64,000 nucleotides of DNA from JAXGMV01 sp040768445 (GTDB lineage: Bacteria; Chloroflexota; Anaerolineae; Anaerolineales; Anaerolineaceae), in NCBI GenBank assembly GCA_040768445.1, contig JAXGMV010000001.1, positions 2,852,001-2,916,000 on the forward strand. Direction: 5' to 3'. Of the stretch, positions 52,588-60,373 are shown piece by piece. The translations under genes and the position numbers were made by a program. How positions within the stretch are numbered: position 1 is the stretch's first letter; the number at the start of each line of letters is the position of its first letter. Below the pieces are notes generated by a model. That model saw nothing but the letters and a program-made list of their open reading frames with translations. It was not told the origin of the DNA and made no database searches.

Positions 52588-53505
52588 TTATGGCGTTAGC
52601 CAGTTTCTGGCACCCGATAAAAAGGCCTTCCCGCTCATCACTTTTTTTCCTGAGGGCTGGATTTCATCCAAAACCAGCCATCCTTCACTGGTTGATACCG
52701 CCGGAAATCCGCTGAGGATTTGCCTGCTGCCAGGTATGAATGTCTGCGAATTTTCAACGTGCGCACTCAAAACTTTCAAAATACCCTCTCCCCATTCAAA
52801 AAAAGCCACAGGCCAGGGGTTGTAAGCCCGCACCCTGCGTTCAAGCACAACAGCAGGAAGGGTAAAATCTAATCTGCCTGATTCTTTTTCAATCAATGCC
52901 GCATAAGTAGCGCCTTCATCCGGTTGAGGTTGGGGACTGACTGCGCCGCTCAGATAGTCGGGTAGCTTGTCTAACAACATCTCAGCGCCAAGGGCTGCCA
53001 GTTTGCCTGACAGGCTGAGCGCAGTATCATTTGGTGCGATAGCAATTGTCGTTTGTGCTAGTAGCGGTCCAGTGTCCACACCTCTGTCCATCTTCATGAT
53101 GGTGACACCAGTCTTCAGGTCGCCTGCAGCAATCGCAGCCTGAATTGGTGAAGCGCCTCGCCAGCGCGGCAGCAGTGACGCATGCACATTGATGCAGCCA
53201 AAACGTGGCAAGTCAAGTACATTCTGCCGCAGTATCTGTCCATAGGCGGCTACGACAATCACATCAGGCTTCCATGCTGTCAATTGCTCAAATGCTTCAG
53301 GCAGTTTTAATTTTTCAGGTTGAATGGTCGGGATGCAAAGTTCCTCTGCCGAAATTTTTACTGGTGGTGGGGTCAACTTATTTCCTCTGCCGGCAGGTCG
53401 ATCAGGCTGTGTTACAACACCAACGATACTATAATTAGCTGCCAGTTGCTGTAACACAGGCACAGCAAACTCAGGGGATCCCATAAATACAATGCGCTCA
53501 TTCAC
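52588..53505 (-). CDS. fmt: Methionyl-tRNA formyltransferase
   Basis: A 305-residue Fmt, which formylates the methionyl initiator tRNA. Visible features are RIVFMGSPEFAVPVL, the catalytic FGCINVHASLLPRWRGASPIQAAI near residue 105 and the later GVTIMKMDRGVDTGP. A C-terminal OB-like domain follows. The start is a GTG at 53505, seven bases after a -10 box and without a ribosome site, so the mRNA is probably leaderless. def is not adjacent. Confidence 0.95.
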   Translation of the reverse strand: MNERIVFMGSPEFAVPVLQQLAANYSIVGVVTQPDRPAGRGNKLTPPPVKISAEELCIPTIQPEKLKLPEAFEQLTAWKPDVIVVAAYGQILRQNVLDLPRFGCINVHASLLPRWRGASPIQAAIAAGDLKTGVTIMKMDRGVDTGPLLAQTTIAIAPNDTALSLSGKLAALGAEMLLDKLPDYLSGAVSPQPQPDEGATYAALIEKESGRLDFTLPAVVLERRVRAYNPWPVAFFEWGEGILKVLSAHVENSQTFIPGSRQILSGFPAVSTSEGWLVLDEIQPSGKKVMSGKAFLSGARNWLTP

Positions 53506-53512
53506 AGTGGTG

Positions 53513-53540
53513 ATTTTAACACAACAAAACCGGTCTGTAA
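53513..53540 (-). promoter_or_regulatory. Promoter of fmt, leaderless type
   Basis: On the minus strand TTACAG (53540-53535), a 16-base spacer and TAAAAT (53518-53513) end seven bases before the GTG start at 53505. Confidence 0.45.
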
Positions 53541-53565
53541 TTGATAATTTTGCCTGTATGGTTTT

Positions 53566-53595
53566 ATTTGACCTTTCGTCAAATCAACTTATAAT
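53566..53595 (+). promoter_or_regulatory. Promoter with overlapping dyad upstream of the DUF4870 gene
   Basis: TTGACC (53568-53573), a 16-base spacer and TATAAT (53590-53595) make a good promoter. The -35 box lies inside a perfect inverted repeat ATTTGAC-N5-GTCAAAT (53566-53584), a possible operator. Confidence 0.55.
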
Positions 53596-53639
53596 AATAT
53601 AAGGGTTTAATCTTTAGTCAATTACATGGAGGTGTACTT

Positions 53640-53981
53640 ATGAATGAACAAATTAATCCGGAACCAGCACCAGTTGGCGATGTAACAAGTGATGACAAAC
53701 TTTGGGCAGCTTTAGCCTACGTTTTCACACCATTTGTTCCCGTAATAATCTTATTGCTCGAAGACAAAAAGAACAGACCTTTTATCAAGGCTCACAACAT
53801 ACAGGCACTTATTCTTGGTATTGTTGCCATCATCATCGTGCCCATTCTTGCGTCAGTGACTTGTGGTATCGGCGCAATTGCCTGGGTAATATTCCTTTAC
53901 TGGGCTTATAAAGCCTACCAGGGCGAGCTGGTCAACATCCCGGTTGTGACTGATTTTGTGAAAAAACAGGGCTGGGCATAA
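53640..53981 (+). CDS. DUF4870 membrane protein
   Basis: A 113-residue protein of the DUF4870/Tic20-like group, with DDKLWAALAYVFTPFVPVIILLLEDKKNRPFIKAHNIQAL and then two more hydrophobic segments, for about three membrane helices. Its function is unknown. It has its own promoter with a dyad over the -35 box, a strong ribosome site (GGAGGTG) and a terminator, so it is a tightly defined single-gene unit. Confidence 0.88.
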   Translation: MNEQINPEPAPVGDVTSDDKLWAALAYVFTPFVPVIILLLEDKKNRPFIKAHNIQALILGIVAIIIVPILASVTCGIGAIAWVIFLYWAYKAYQGELVNIPVVTDFVKKQGWA

Positions 53982-54000
53982 TTCTTAAGCTTATTCAATC

Positions 54001-54031
54001 AGTACCTGTCATCTATGGCAGGTACTTTTTG
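54001..54031 (+). terminator. Terminator after the DUF4870 gene
   Basis: The ten-base arms AGTACCTGTC and GGCAGGTACT (54001-54010, 54017-54026; one G-T pair) are followed by TTTTG. Confidence 0.87.
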
Positions 54032-54125
54032 TTAGAATAGATATTTACTCAGTTCACTGGTATCAGTTGTTTCAGAGGATACCACTGGGTATGTGATATT
54101 GGTTTCACAAATTGATGGAGGATTT

Positions 54126-54374
54126 ATGGAATCTAACGGCGAAATAATTATCTATGGTACCAGGTGGTGCGGAGATACCATCAGGGCACGAAAGTTTTTC
54201 GAAAAACACAAGATTGATTACAAATGGGTTGATATAGATGAAGATCCTGAAGCAGCCAGGTTTGTGCAGAGCGTCAATAATGGTTTCAAGAGTGTTCCAA
54301 CGATCATCTTTCCCGATGGGAGCCGCCTGGTAGAACCATCCGCAAGTGAACTTTCTGAAAAATTGTTAAAATAA
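54126..54374 (+). CDS. Glutaredoxin/mycoredoxin-like protein with one active-site cysteine
   Basis: An 82-residue thioredoxin-fold protein: IIIYGTRWCGDTIRARKFFEKHKI at the N-terminus and the cis-Pro loop SVPTIIFPDGS near 60. It resembles mycoredoxin/NrdH-like proteins, but the second active-site cysteine is replaced by Thr (CGDT), so it would be a monothiol type that works with a low-molecular-weight thiol. The ATG at 54126, with GGAGG nine bases upstream, is preferred to the frame start at 54093. Confidence 0.85.
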   Translation: MESNGEIIIYGTRWCGDTIRARKFFEKHKIDYKWVDIDEDPEAARFVQSVNNGFKSVPTIIFPDGSRLVEPSASELSEKLLK

Positions 54375-54378
54375 CAAG

Positions 54379-54618
54379 CTAAGAGTTGTTTCTGCCGTAA
54401 TGCCTGAATAAATACAAGCCGATCAGACCACCCATCAGGCCAAACAATATCACCAGCAAAGCTTTTCGATTAGTACGTCTTTCAAGGAGTATTGCAGGCG
54501 AATCAGTTAAGCGATTCTGTAGTTTTGCCACAAACTCCTGGCTCGGCATGATTACCGGCAGAAGCGTTTGTAGATAAGTCTCAAAATCAGGGTCATTATA
54601 CATTTGTGTGTTAACCAC
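54379..54618 (-). CDS. Small membrane protein of unknown function downstream of sigma/DegV
   Basis: A 79-residue protein I do not recognise. A soluble N-terminal part of about 50 residues (FETYLQTLLPVIMPSQEFVAKLQNRL) is followed by one membrane helix (ALLVILFGLMGGLIGLYLF) and a short basic end. It starts with GTG at 54618, inside the last codons of degV, with GGAG ten bases upstream, so it is coupled to that gene and hence to the ECF sigma gene before it. A small membrane protein encoded with an ECF sigma factor could be an atypical anti-sigma factor, but there is no zinc anti-sigma motif. Confidence 0.7.
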   Translation of the reverse strand: MVNTQMYNDPDFETYLQTLLPVIMPSQEFVAKLQNRLTDSPAILLERRTNRKALLVILFGLMGGLIGLYLFRHYGRNNS

Positions 54619-55474
54619 TTCGGTCTAACTCCTCATCAACTGGGTAAGCCACAATCCCCACTGCTCCAGGGCCAAGATTCGCTGCAACTGGAAATGAAAG
54701 GTCGGTGATGACGATTTCTTTGCAATTGAACATCGTTTTTGCTTTATCAAATAACATTTGCGCTGTTGTTGGGTCCTTGGCATGAACAACAGCCACATTC
54801 ACTTTCTGCTGTCCAATCTTTTCTTTGACAATGTCCAGAATACGTTCAGTTGAGCGACTTCTTGTTCTAACCTTTTCAACCATGCTCAAAAGGCCATCTT
54901 TAAGCACAATAATCGGCTTTATCCTTAACATCGATGAAAGTGCAGTTTGCAGTGCAGATACTCTCCCATTTAAGTAAGCATACTCAAGCGTATCAAGTGT
55001 AAACACAACAACCACTTTCTTGTGGAATTCCACCAGTCGGGAGTAAATCTTTTCAAGTGATGCACCAGCTTGATGCATCAACCTGGCATCACGGCACATA
55101 AAACCAAGTGCGGCCGAGCCGGCACCGGAATCAATTGTCAAAATGTTAAAATCTGTCTTCAATTCCTGTGTGGCCATTTGTACAACTGAAAATGTACCTG
55201 ACAATTTACTTCCGATATGAATGGAAAGTATTTCATCGCCTTTTTGAGCAATTTTTTTATAAAATTCTACAACTTGTGCCGGTGAAGGCAGTGAAGTCTT
55301 GGGAATAACCCGTGTTTGCTGCACCAGCTCATAAAAAGACCGGTTATTAATATCTACACCCTGCAGGTAAGATTTCTCTCCAAACCTGACATATAACGGA
55401 ATCAGATCAATTCCAAATGCTTTCTCCCATCCGTTTGGCATATCCGCGCCACCATCAGTAACAATTCTTAGCAT
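54611..55474 (-). CDS. DegV family fatty-acid-binding protein
   Basis: A 287-residue DegV protein. The N-terminus IVTDGGADMPNGWEKAFGIDLIPL, then SLPSPAQVVEFYKK and ILSIHIGSKLSGTFSVVQMA, are the family landmarks; the Thr/Ser and His in these segments bind the fatty-acid carboxylate. DegV/FakB proteins hand fatty acids to FakA kinase in bacteria that can use external fatty acids; no fakA is in the window. It lies eight bases after the ECF sigma gene, and the next small gene overlaps it. Confidence 0.93.
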   Translation of the reverse strand: MLRIVTDGGADMPNGWEKAFGIDLIPLYVRFGEKSYLQGVDINNRSFYELVQQTRVIPKTSLPSPAQVVEFYKKIAQKGDEILSIHIGSKLSGTFSVVQMATQELKTDFNILTIDSGAGSAALGFMCRDARLMHQAGASLEKIYSRLVEFHKKVVVVFTLDTLEYAYLNGRVSALQTALSSMLRIKPIIVLKDGLLSMVEKVRTRSRSTERILDIVKEKIGQQKVNVAVVHAKDPTTAQMLFDKAKTMFNCKEIVITDLSFPVAANLGPGAVGIVAYPVDEELDRSG

Positions 55475-55482
55475 CTCTCCCT

Positions 55483-56037
55483 CTATTTTCTTTCAATGAT
55501 AGCAATCGTTTCACGTAATGCTTGCAGTGTACGGTGATACAGACTTTTAATTGCACCCTCACTTCTACGCATTATCACTGCGATCTCGGCGTTGGTGAGG
55601 TGTTCAACATATTTCAGGATAATCAACTGCTGCCTTTCTGCAGACAGCTGCCTGATTGCCTTCATCAACAACTCGCTTTCCTGGCTGTTCACCAAGGATG
55701 TTTCCAGATGCATTGCATGACCTTCACGCGTCGTATGGTCTTCAAGCGGAATTTCCTTACGCCGGCTGTTATCCCTGTGCCAGTTCGCAACCAAATTGTG
55801 GGCTATTCGGTAAAGCCAGGCTGAAAATGGTACCCCGCGCTGCTGGTATTTTTTAATGGCATGCATGGCACGTTGAAAAACCCTTGCAGTTAAATCTTCG
55901 GCATCATAAACATTACCTGTCCGGTAATACACGTAGTTATAGATACGGGTTACATACGCCTGATAAAGCACACTGAATGCTTCATTGTCGCCTTCTTTTG
56001 CCTTTTCAATAATGGTTTCGTCGATTTGTTCAGGCAC
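55483..56037 (-). CDS. ECF-type RNA polymerase sigma factor
   Basis: A 184-residue sigma-70 family protein of the ECF class. Region 2 reads AFSVLYQAYVTRIYNYVYYRTGNVYDAEDLTARVFQRAMHAI with the following FSAWLYRIAHNLVANWHRD; region 4 is LSAERQQLIILKYVEHLTNAEIAVIMRRSEGAIKSLYHRTLQALR. It redirects RNA polymerase to a set of promoters in response to a signal. No typical anti-sigma gene is nearby; degV and a small membrane protein gene follow in the same operon. The start is GTG at 56037 with a weak ribosome site. The 275-base gap upstream is AT-rich and must hold its promoter and that of the aminotransferase. Confidence 0.93.
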   Translation of the reverse strand: MPEQIDETIIEKAKEGDNEAFSVLYQAYVTRIYNYVYYRTGNVYDAEDLTARVFQRAMHAIKKYQQRGVPFSAWLYRIAHNLVANWHRDNSRRKEIPLEDHTTREGHAMHLETSLVNSQESELLMKAIRQLSAERQQLIILKYVEHLTNAEIAVIMRRSEGAIKSLYHRTLQALRETIAIIERK

Positions 56038-56252
56038 GCCAGTAACTCACTTAGATTACATAAAATGAAACACCAAGTTTTTAATTTCGTTACACTGCAC
56101 TAAATATAACAACCCTTACTCTCTATATCTTATCCCTTACAGAACAAATAATCAATCTAACGTGGGTCATATTCTCGCGAAGCTAACTCTAATTACGCCT
56201 GCTGTACGGTAATTTTCCTCTCAGTTATCAAAAACTGAACCAAATAGCCCTG

Positions 56253-56261
56253 TGCTATAAT
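56253..56261 (+). promoter_or_regulatory. Extended -10 promoter of the aminotransferase gene
   Basis: TGCTATAAT matches TGnTATAAT, 51 bases before the ATG at 56313. No clear -35 is visible. The rest of the 56038-56312 gap shows no repeats or RNA genes. Confidence 0.4.
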
Positions 56262-56312
56262 CCAAATTAACAACTTCTTCTTTCACTTTACTTCATCTAT
56301 AAAGGAGTTTCA

Positions 56313-57482
56313 ATGAAAAAACAGAGCCTTTTAATGATCCCCGGACCAATTGCATTTGACCGCGATGTGCTGGCAGAAATGGGTGCGCCTACTCGCAGCC
56401 ATGTTGCTCCTGATTTTATCGAGGAATTCGGTCAGGCAATTGAGCGCATGCGCAAGGTTTTCAAATCTCCTGATGGACAGCCCTTTATTGTTGCCGGTTC
56501 GGGTACACTGGCAATGGACCTTGCCGGTGCAAACCTGGTTGAAGCGGGAGATCGTGTACTGGTTGTAAATACAGGTTACTTTGGCGATCGGTTTGGCAAA
56601 TTGCTTGAACGTTATGGCGCTGTTGTTGAGCACGTCAAGGCAGAAGTAGGATCCCGACCTTCTCTTCAGGCAATTGAAGAAAAGATCATTAAATTCAAGC
56701 CAGTAATGATGACTGTTACGCATGTAGATACCTCAACTGGTGTAATCACAGACGCAAAAGGAATTGCAGCGCTGGCAAGAAAGCATGATGTCATACTCAT
56801 CCTGGATGGTGTCTGCTCAGTAGCGGGTGAAGAAATTGACATGGCTGGAGACGGAATTGATCTTGTCCTTACCGCTTCGCAAAAAGCAGTAGGGGTACCA
56901 CCAGGTTTAGCCCTGCTTGTCGCAGGACCGCGTGCCATGGCAAAATTCAACAATCGCAAATCACCAGTACCGAATTTTTATGCTGACTGGGCTAACTGGC
57001 TTCCCATCATGCAGGCTTATGAGAACCGAAAGGGTGCATACTTTGGCACACCTGCCGTCAATCTCGTCAGTGCATTGAATGTCAGCCTCAAACAGATCCT
57101 TGAAGAAGGTTTGGATGAACGCATGCAGCGCCATGTAATAATCAGCCAATCATGCAAAAAAGCGCTCACAGCACTGGGTTTGAAACAGGTTCCAGTCAGT
57201 ACGGAGTTTGCCGCTCACACGATGTCAGCGCCCTATTATCCTGACCCTGCACGCAGCGGCGAACTGCTCAAGATTATGAAAGAGGAAGGTGTTGTGACTG
57301 CGGGTGGTTTACACGCACAGATCAAGGACCTTTACTTTAGAATTGGACATATGGGTTTTGTGGACATCGGTGACGTGTTGAAGACAATTGCTGCACTTGA
57401 GACAGCGCTTTACAAAACCGGGTACAACTTTGAACCGGGTACCGGTGTTGCCGCAGCATTAAAAGAATACCTGATGGATTAA
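56313..57482 (+). CDS. Alanine--glyoxylate / serine--glyoxylate-type aminotransferase
   Basis: A 389-residue class V PLP aminotransferase of the AGXT group. It begins LLMIPGPIAFDRDVLAEMGAPTRSHVAPDF, has VAGSGTLAMDLAGANL, the PLP-binding Asp in LILDGVCSVAGEEIDM and the Schiff-base Lys in TASQKAVGVPPGLAL near residue 193. It moves an amino group from alanine or serine to glyoxylate. Serine use would give hydroxypyruvate for the glycerate dehydrogenase at 2906, but the donor cannot be read from sequence. A good AAAGGAG site precedes it and a terminator follows. Confidence 0.9.
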   Translation: MKKQSLLMIPGPIAFDRDVLAEMGAPTRSHVAPDFIEEFGQAIERMRKVFKSPDGQPFIVAGSGTLAMDLAGANLVEAGDRVLVVNTGYFGDRFGKLLERYGAVVEHVKAEVGSRPSLQAIEEKIIKFKPVMMTVTHVDTSTGVITDAKGIAALARKHDVILILDGVCSVAGEEIDMAGDGIDLVLTASQKAVGVPPGLALLVAGPRAMAKFNNRKSPVPNFYADWANWLPIMQAYENRKGAYFGTPAVNLVSALNVSLKQILEEGLDERMQRHVIISQSCKKALTALGLKQVPVSTEFAAHTMSAPYYPDPARSGELLKIMKEEGVVTAGGLHAQIKDLYFRIGHMGFVDIGDVLKTIAALETALYKTGYNFEPGTGVAAALKEYLMD

Positions 57483-57514
57483 TAAAACGTCTTCTGATGA
57501 CTTAATTGTATGAT

Positions 57515-57544
57515 AACCGCAGTCAAGTATGGCTGCGGTTTTTC
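57515..57544 (+). terminator. Terminator after the aminotransferase gene
   Basis: The stem AACCGCAG/CTGCGGTT (57515-57522, 57533-57540) is followed by TTTCT. Confidence 0.8.
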
Positions 57545-57618
57545 TATAAAATACCTATGTTGCCTGATGAACCTTCATGGTAAACTTAAAATTAAGTTAC
57601 TATTGAACAAGGATTACT

Positions 57619-58374
57619 ATGGATATTGATGAACTAAATGAAAAAGTAAAAAACCGCCGTATTGCGATGTTAATTGACGGCGATAATGCTCAGCCATCTC
57701 TAATTAAACACATGCTGGCTGAGTCAGGAAAATACGGGCTTGTGACCATCCGCCGTATTTACGGCGATTGGACAACTGCAAATATGAATGGGTGGAAAGA
57801 TACACTGCAAACCTATGCCATTCAACCTATCCAGCAGTTTAGATACACCATCGGTAAAAACGCAACTGACAGTGCGATGATTATCGACTCAATGGATATT
57901 CTCTACGAGGGTGGCATTGACGGCTTCTGCCTGGTATCAAGTGACAGCGATTACACCAGGCTGGCGACCAGGATCAGGGAAAAAGGTGTTTTTGTGATGG
58001 GCATTGGCAAGCAAACGACACCGCGTGCCTTCGTGAATGCCTGCGAGGTTTTTGTTTACACTGAGAACCTGCTACCGCAGCCGCCTCAACAGAAATCACG
58101 CTCACCCAAGACAAAAGCCAAGGATGATGCACAGTCTAAAGAACTGATACCGTTGTTGAAAAACGCATTTGAGATGGCTGCACAGGATAACGGTTGGGCT
58201 TTTTTGGGCGCAATTGGTAATCACTTGCGCCAACTTGACCCCAGCTTTGATGCCCGAACTTACGGACACAGACAGCTGTCGTCACTCATTCGTGAGTATA
58301 ACGATGTGTTTGAGGTTAAAGAAGTCAAACGTAAGGACGGAACCTCAATTATTTCCGTCACCATGAAAGAATAA
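57619..58374 (+). CDS. NYN-domain nuclease with C-terminal OST-HTH/LOTUS domain
   Basis: A 251-residue protein. Residues 15-155 are a LabA/DUF88-type NYN domain, a PIN-like RNase fold, with the acidic residues seen in IAMLIDGDNAQP, NATDSAMIIDSMD and LVSSDSDYTRLATRIRE. After a basic linker (residues 155-170), the last 75 residues form an OST-HTH/LOTUS winged helix (LIPLLKNAFEMAAQDNGWAFLGAIG, SLIREYNDVFEV) that binds RNA. The pair suggests an RNA-targeting endonuclease; the substrate is unknown. It stands alone with a terminator behind. Confidence 0.9.
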   Translation: MDIDELNEKVKNRRIAMLIDGDNAQPSLIKHMLAESGKYGLVTIRRIYGDWTTANMNGWKDTLQTYAIQPIQQFRYTIGKNATDSAMIIDSMDILYEGGIDGFCLVSSDSDYTRLATRIREKGVFVMGIGKQTTPRAFVNACEVFVYTENLLPQPPQQKSRSPKTKAKDDAQSKELIPLLKNAFEMAAQDNGWAFLGAIGNHLRQLDPSFDARTYGHRQLSSLIREYNDVFEVKEVKRKDGTSIISVTMKE

Positions 58375-58379
58375 TATTA

Positions 58380-58412
58380 CTAACTCCTTCATTCAGAAGG
58401 AGTTAGTTTTTC
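58380..58412 (+). terminator. Terminator after the NYN-LOTUS gene
   Basis: The perfect ten-base stem CTAACTCCTT/AAGGAGTTAG (58380-58389, 58397-58406) is followed by TTTTTCTT. It overlaps the stop codon of the convergent cyclophilin gene. Confidence 0.87.
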
Positions 58413-58916
58413 TTCAATAATTTCAATTGTAAAGATTTTTGTGCCTGGCTGACGGTCAGCCATCGGATCGCGTTCTCTAATCGCCTTTACAAACTCATAA
58501 CCCTCAACTACGACGCCAAAAACAGTGTGCCGTCGGTCGAGGTGAGGTGTTGGCCCGTAGGTAATAAAAAATTGGCTGCCGTTGGTGTTGGGTCCGGCAT
58601 TCGCCATGGATAGGATACCAGCCTGATTGTGTTTCAATGATGGGTGAAACTCATCAGCAAATTGATATCCCGGTCCACCTCGGCCTGTGCCGGTTGGATC
58701 GCCGCCTTGTGCCATGAAATCAGACATCACCCTGTGAAAAGTCGTGTTGTCATAAAAACCATCGCGTGCCAGGAATACAAAATTGTTGACTGTTTTTGGT
58801 GCTTTCTGGGCGTATAACTCAACCTTAAAATCACCGGCTTCTGTTTTAAAAAGAGCGAAGTACTTGTTTGCTGGATCAATGACCATTTTGGGTGCAGATG
58901 GGTATTGTTTTACCAT
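58389..58916 (-). CDS. Cyclophilin-type peptidyl-prolyl cis-trans isomerase
   Basis: A 175-residue cyclophilin. KTVNNFVFLARDGFYDNTTFHRVMSDFMAQGGDPTGTGRGGPGYQFADEF contains the catalytic Arg in FHRV and the Gln of MAQGGD, and MANAGPNTNGSQFFITYGPTPHLDRRHTVFG follows with the conserved Asn-Gly-Ser-Gln-Phe-Phe. It speeds proline isomerisation in folding proteins. No signal peptide is seen, so it is probably cytoplasmic. The ATG at 58916 has AGGAG before it; the frame reaches 58946. Confidence 0.95.
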   Translation of the reverse strand: MVKQYPSAPKMVIDPANKYFALFKTEAGDFKVELYAQKAPKTVNNFVFLARDGFYDNTTFHRVMSDFMAQGGDPTGTGRGGPGYQFADEFHPSLKHNQAGILSMANAGPNTNGSQFFITYGPTPHLDRRHTVFGVVVEGYEFVKAIRERDPMADRQPGTKIFTIEIIEEKLTPSE

Positions 58917-59079
58917 GTGTGTCTCCTGTTTAATAATATCTCCCAATCATACCTGATTTTCTTGCGTTTTTGTAAGTAACAATGGATATCAAGAATTTTT
59001 TACTTTTTTTAAGTCATCTTAACAGCTGATGGGCATATAATTTACTTTGTATGCACTTTACTTCACTATGGAGATGATG

Positions 59080-59775
59080 ATGAAAACAATTGGCATGATG
59101 GGCGGCATGAGCTGGGAATCTTCTTTGGATTATTATCGCATCGTCAATGAAACCGTTCACAAACGGCTTGGCGGTTACCATTCTGCAAAAAGTGTGATGG
59201 TCTCAGTTGATTTTGCTGAGATCGAATCGAATATGCAGCCTGGTCTGTGGGAAAATGCCGGCAGAAAGATGGTTGAAGCAGCCCGTGCAATCGAAGCTGC
59301 AGGCGCACACTTTCTGATCATTTGCACCAACACAATGCACAACCAGGCAGATTTGGTGGCATCATCCATTCATATCCCCATGATTCACATTGCTGATGCA
59401 GCCGGCGAAAAAATAGCTGAAATGAACTTAAAGAGAATTGGTTTGCTCGGTACCCGGTTTACCATGGAACAGGATTTTTACCGCCAGCGTCTGGCTGATC
59501 GTTTTGGTTTGGATGTACTTATCCCTGAAGAAAACGACAGGGAGATAATTCATGAAGTGATTTTCTATGAACTGGTGATGGGTATCATCCGAGATGACTC
59601 AAAACAGGCGTATTTACGAATCATCAACCAGCTGGTTGAAGCTGGCGCACAGGGCATTATCCTTGGCTGCACTGAGATCGGCATGTTAGTCAAACAGGCT
59701 GATTGCAGTATCCCGCTTTTTGATACCACCATCCTGCATGCCGAAGCAGCCGTCGACTACGCTTTGAAAGATTAA
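59080..59775 (+). CDS. Aspartate/glutamate racemase family protein (YgeA-like)
   Basis: A 232-residue racemase of the Asp/Glu family. The start MKTIGMMGGMSWESSLDYYRIVNE and RLGGYHSAKSVMVSVDF closely resemble E. coli YgeA, a broad-specificity amino-acid racemase. The two catalytic cysteines are in LIICTNTMH and IILGCTEIG. It would make D-amino acids for the wall or recycle them. Several ATGs lie in a row; the one at 59080 has GGAG six bases before it and gives the family's usual N-terminus. Confidence 0.9.
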   Translation: MKTIGMMGGMSWESSLDYYRIVNETVHKRLGGYHSAKSVMVSVDFAEIESNMQPGLWENAGRKMVEAARAIEAAGAHFLIICTNTMHNQADLVASSIHIPMIHIADAAGEKIAEMNLKRIGLLGTRFTMEQDFYRQRLADRFGLDVLIPEENDREIIHEVIFYELVMGIIRDDSKQAYLRIINQLVEAGAQGIILGCTEIGMLVKQADCSIPLFDTTILHAEAAVDYALKD

Positions 59776-59796
59776 GGCTGTCAGATAACATTTCAT

Positions 59797-60339
59797 ATGA
59801 ACATTGAGCTTAAGCCTTTTACACAATCGGACATCACGCGCATTCTTGAATGGATACAAACCGAGGATGACCTGATGTGTTGGTCAGGACCTTATTTCAC
59901 GTTTCCGATTGATGTAGACCAGTTGATGCCGTATTGCGAATCGGGTTACAAAGAACCGCCTATCAGAAAAATCTACAAAGTCGTTGACTGCGATGTGGAT
60001 GAAGTCATTGGACATATTGAGTTAAATAACATCGACTTGCGCAACCGTGCGGCGACTGTATCGAAAGTCTTGATTGCTGGGCCAGGTTACCGTGGAAAGG
60101 GTCTTTGCCAAATCGTCACAAATCAACTGCTTGAAATTGCCTTCAACCAATTCGGCTTGCACCGGGTGAGCCTGCATGTCTTTGATTTCAATACACCTGC
60201 GATACGCTGTTACAAAGCCTGTGGTTTTACAATTGAAGGGCACGTGAGGGATTTTCGTAAAGTCCGGGATGAGTTTTGGAGCAGTTACCTGATGAGCATC
60301 CTTGATTCCGAATGGCGCACCTTGCACGCCGCAGGGTGA
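59797..60339 (+). CDS. GNAT family N-acetyltransferase
   Basis: A 180-residue GNAT protein of the RimJ/RimL-like type. IELKPFTQSDITRILEWI starts the fold. The acetyl-CoA-binding motif A is seen as VLIAGPGYRGKGLCQIVTNQLL, and motif B as LHRVSLHVFDFNTPAIRCYKACGFTIEG. The substrate could be a protein N-terminus or a small molecule. It follows the racemase by 21 bases in the same direction, so the two may be co-transcribed, without implying a shared pathway. Confidence 0.85.
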   Translation: MNIELKPFTQSDITRILEWIQTEDDLMCWSGPYFTFPIDVDQLMPYCESGYKEPPIRKIYKVVDCDVDEVIGHIELNNIDLRNRAATVSKVLIAGPGYRGKGLCQIVTNQLLEIAFNQFGLHRVSLHVFDFNTPAIRCYKACGFTIEGHVRDFRKVRDEFWSSYLMSILDSEWRTLHAAG

Positions 60340-60373
60340 TCGACACCTGTGTGAGTAGAATAGTTATATTTAA

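Noticed and set aside
52568..52825. Plus-strand frame of 85 residues opposite fmt
   Set aside because: It is antisense to the conserved C-terminal part of fmt and shows no features of its own.
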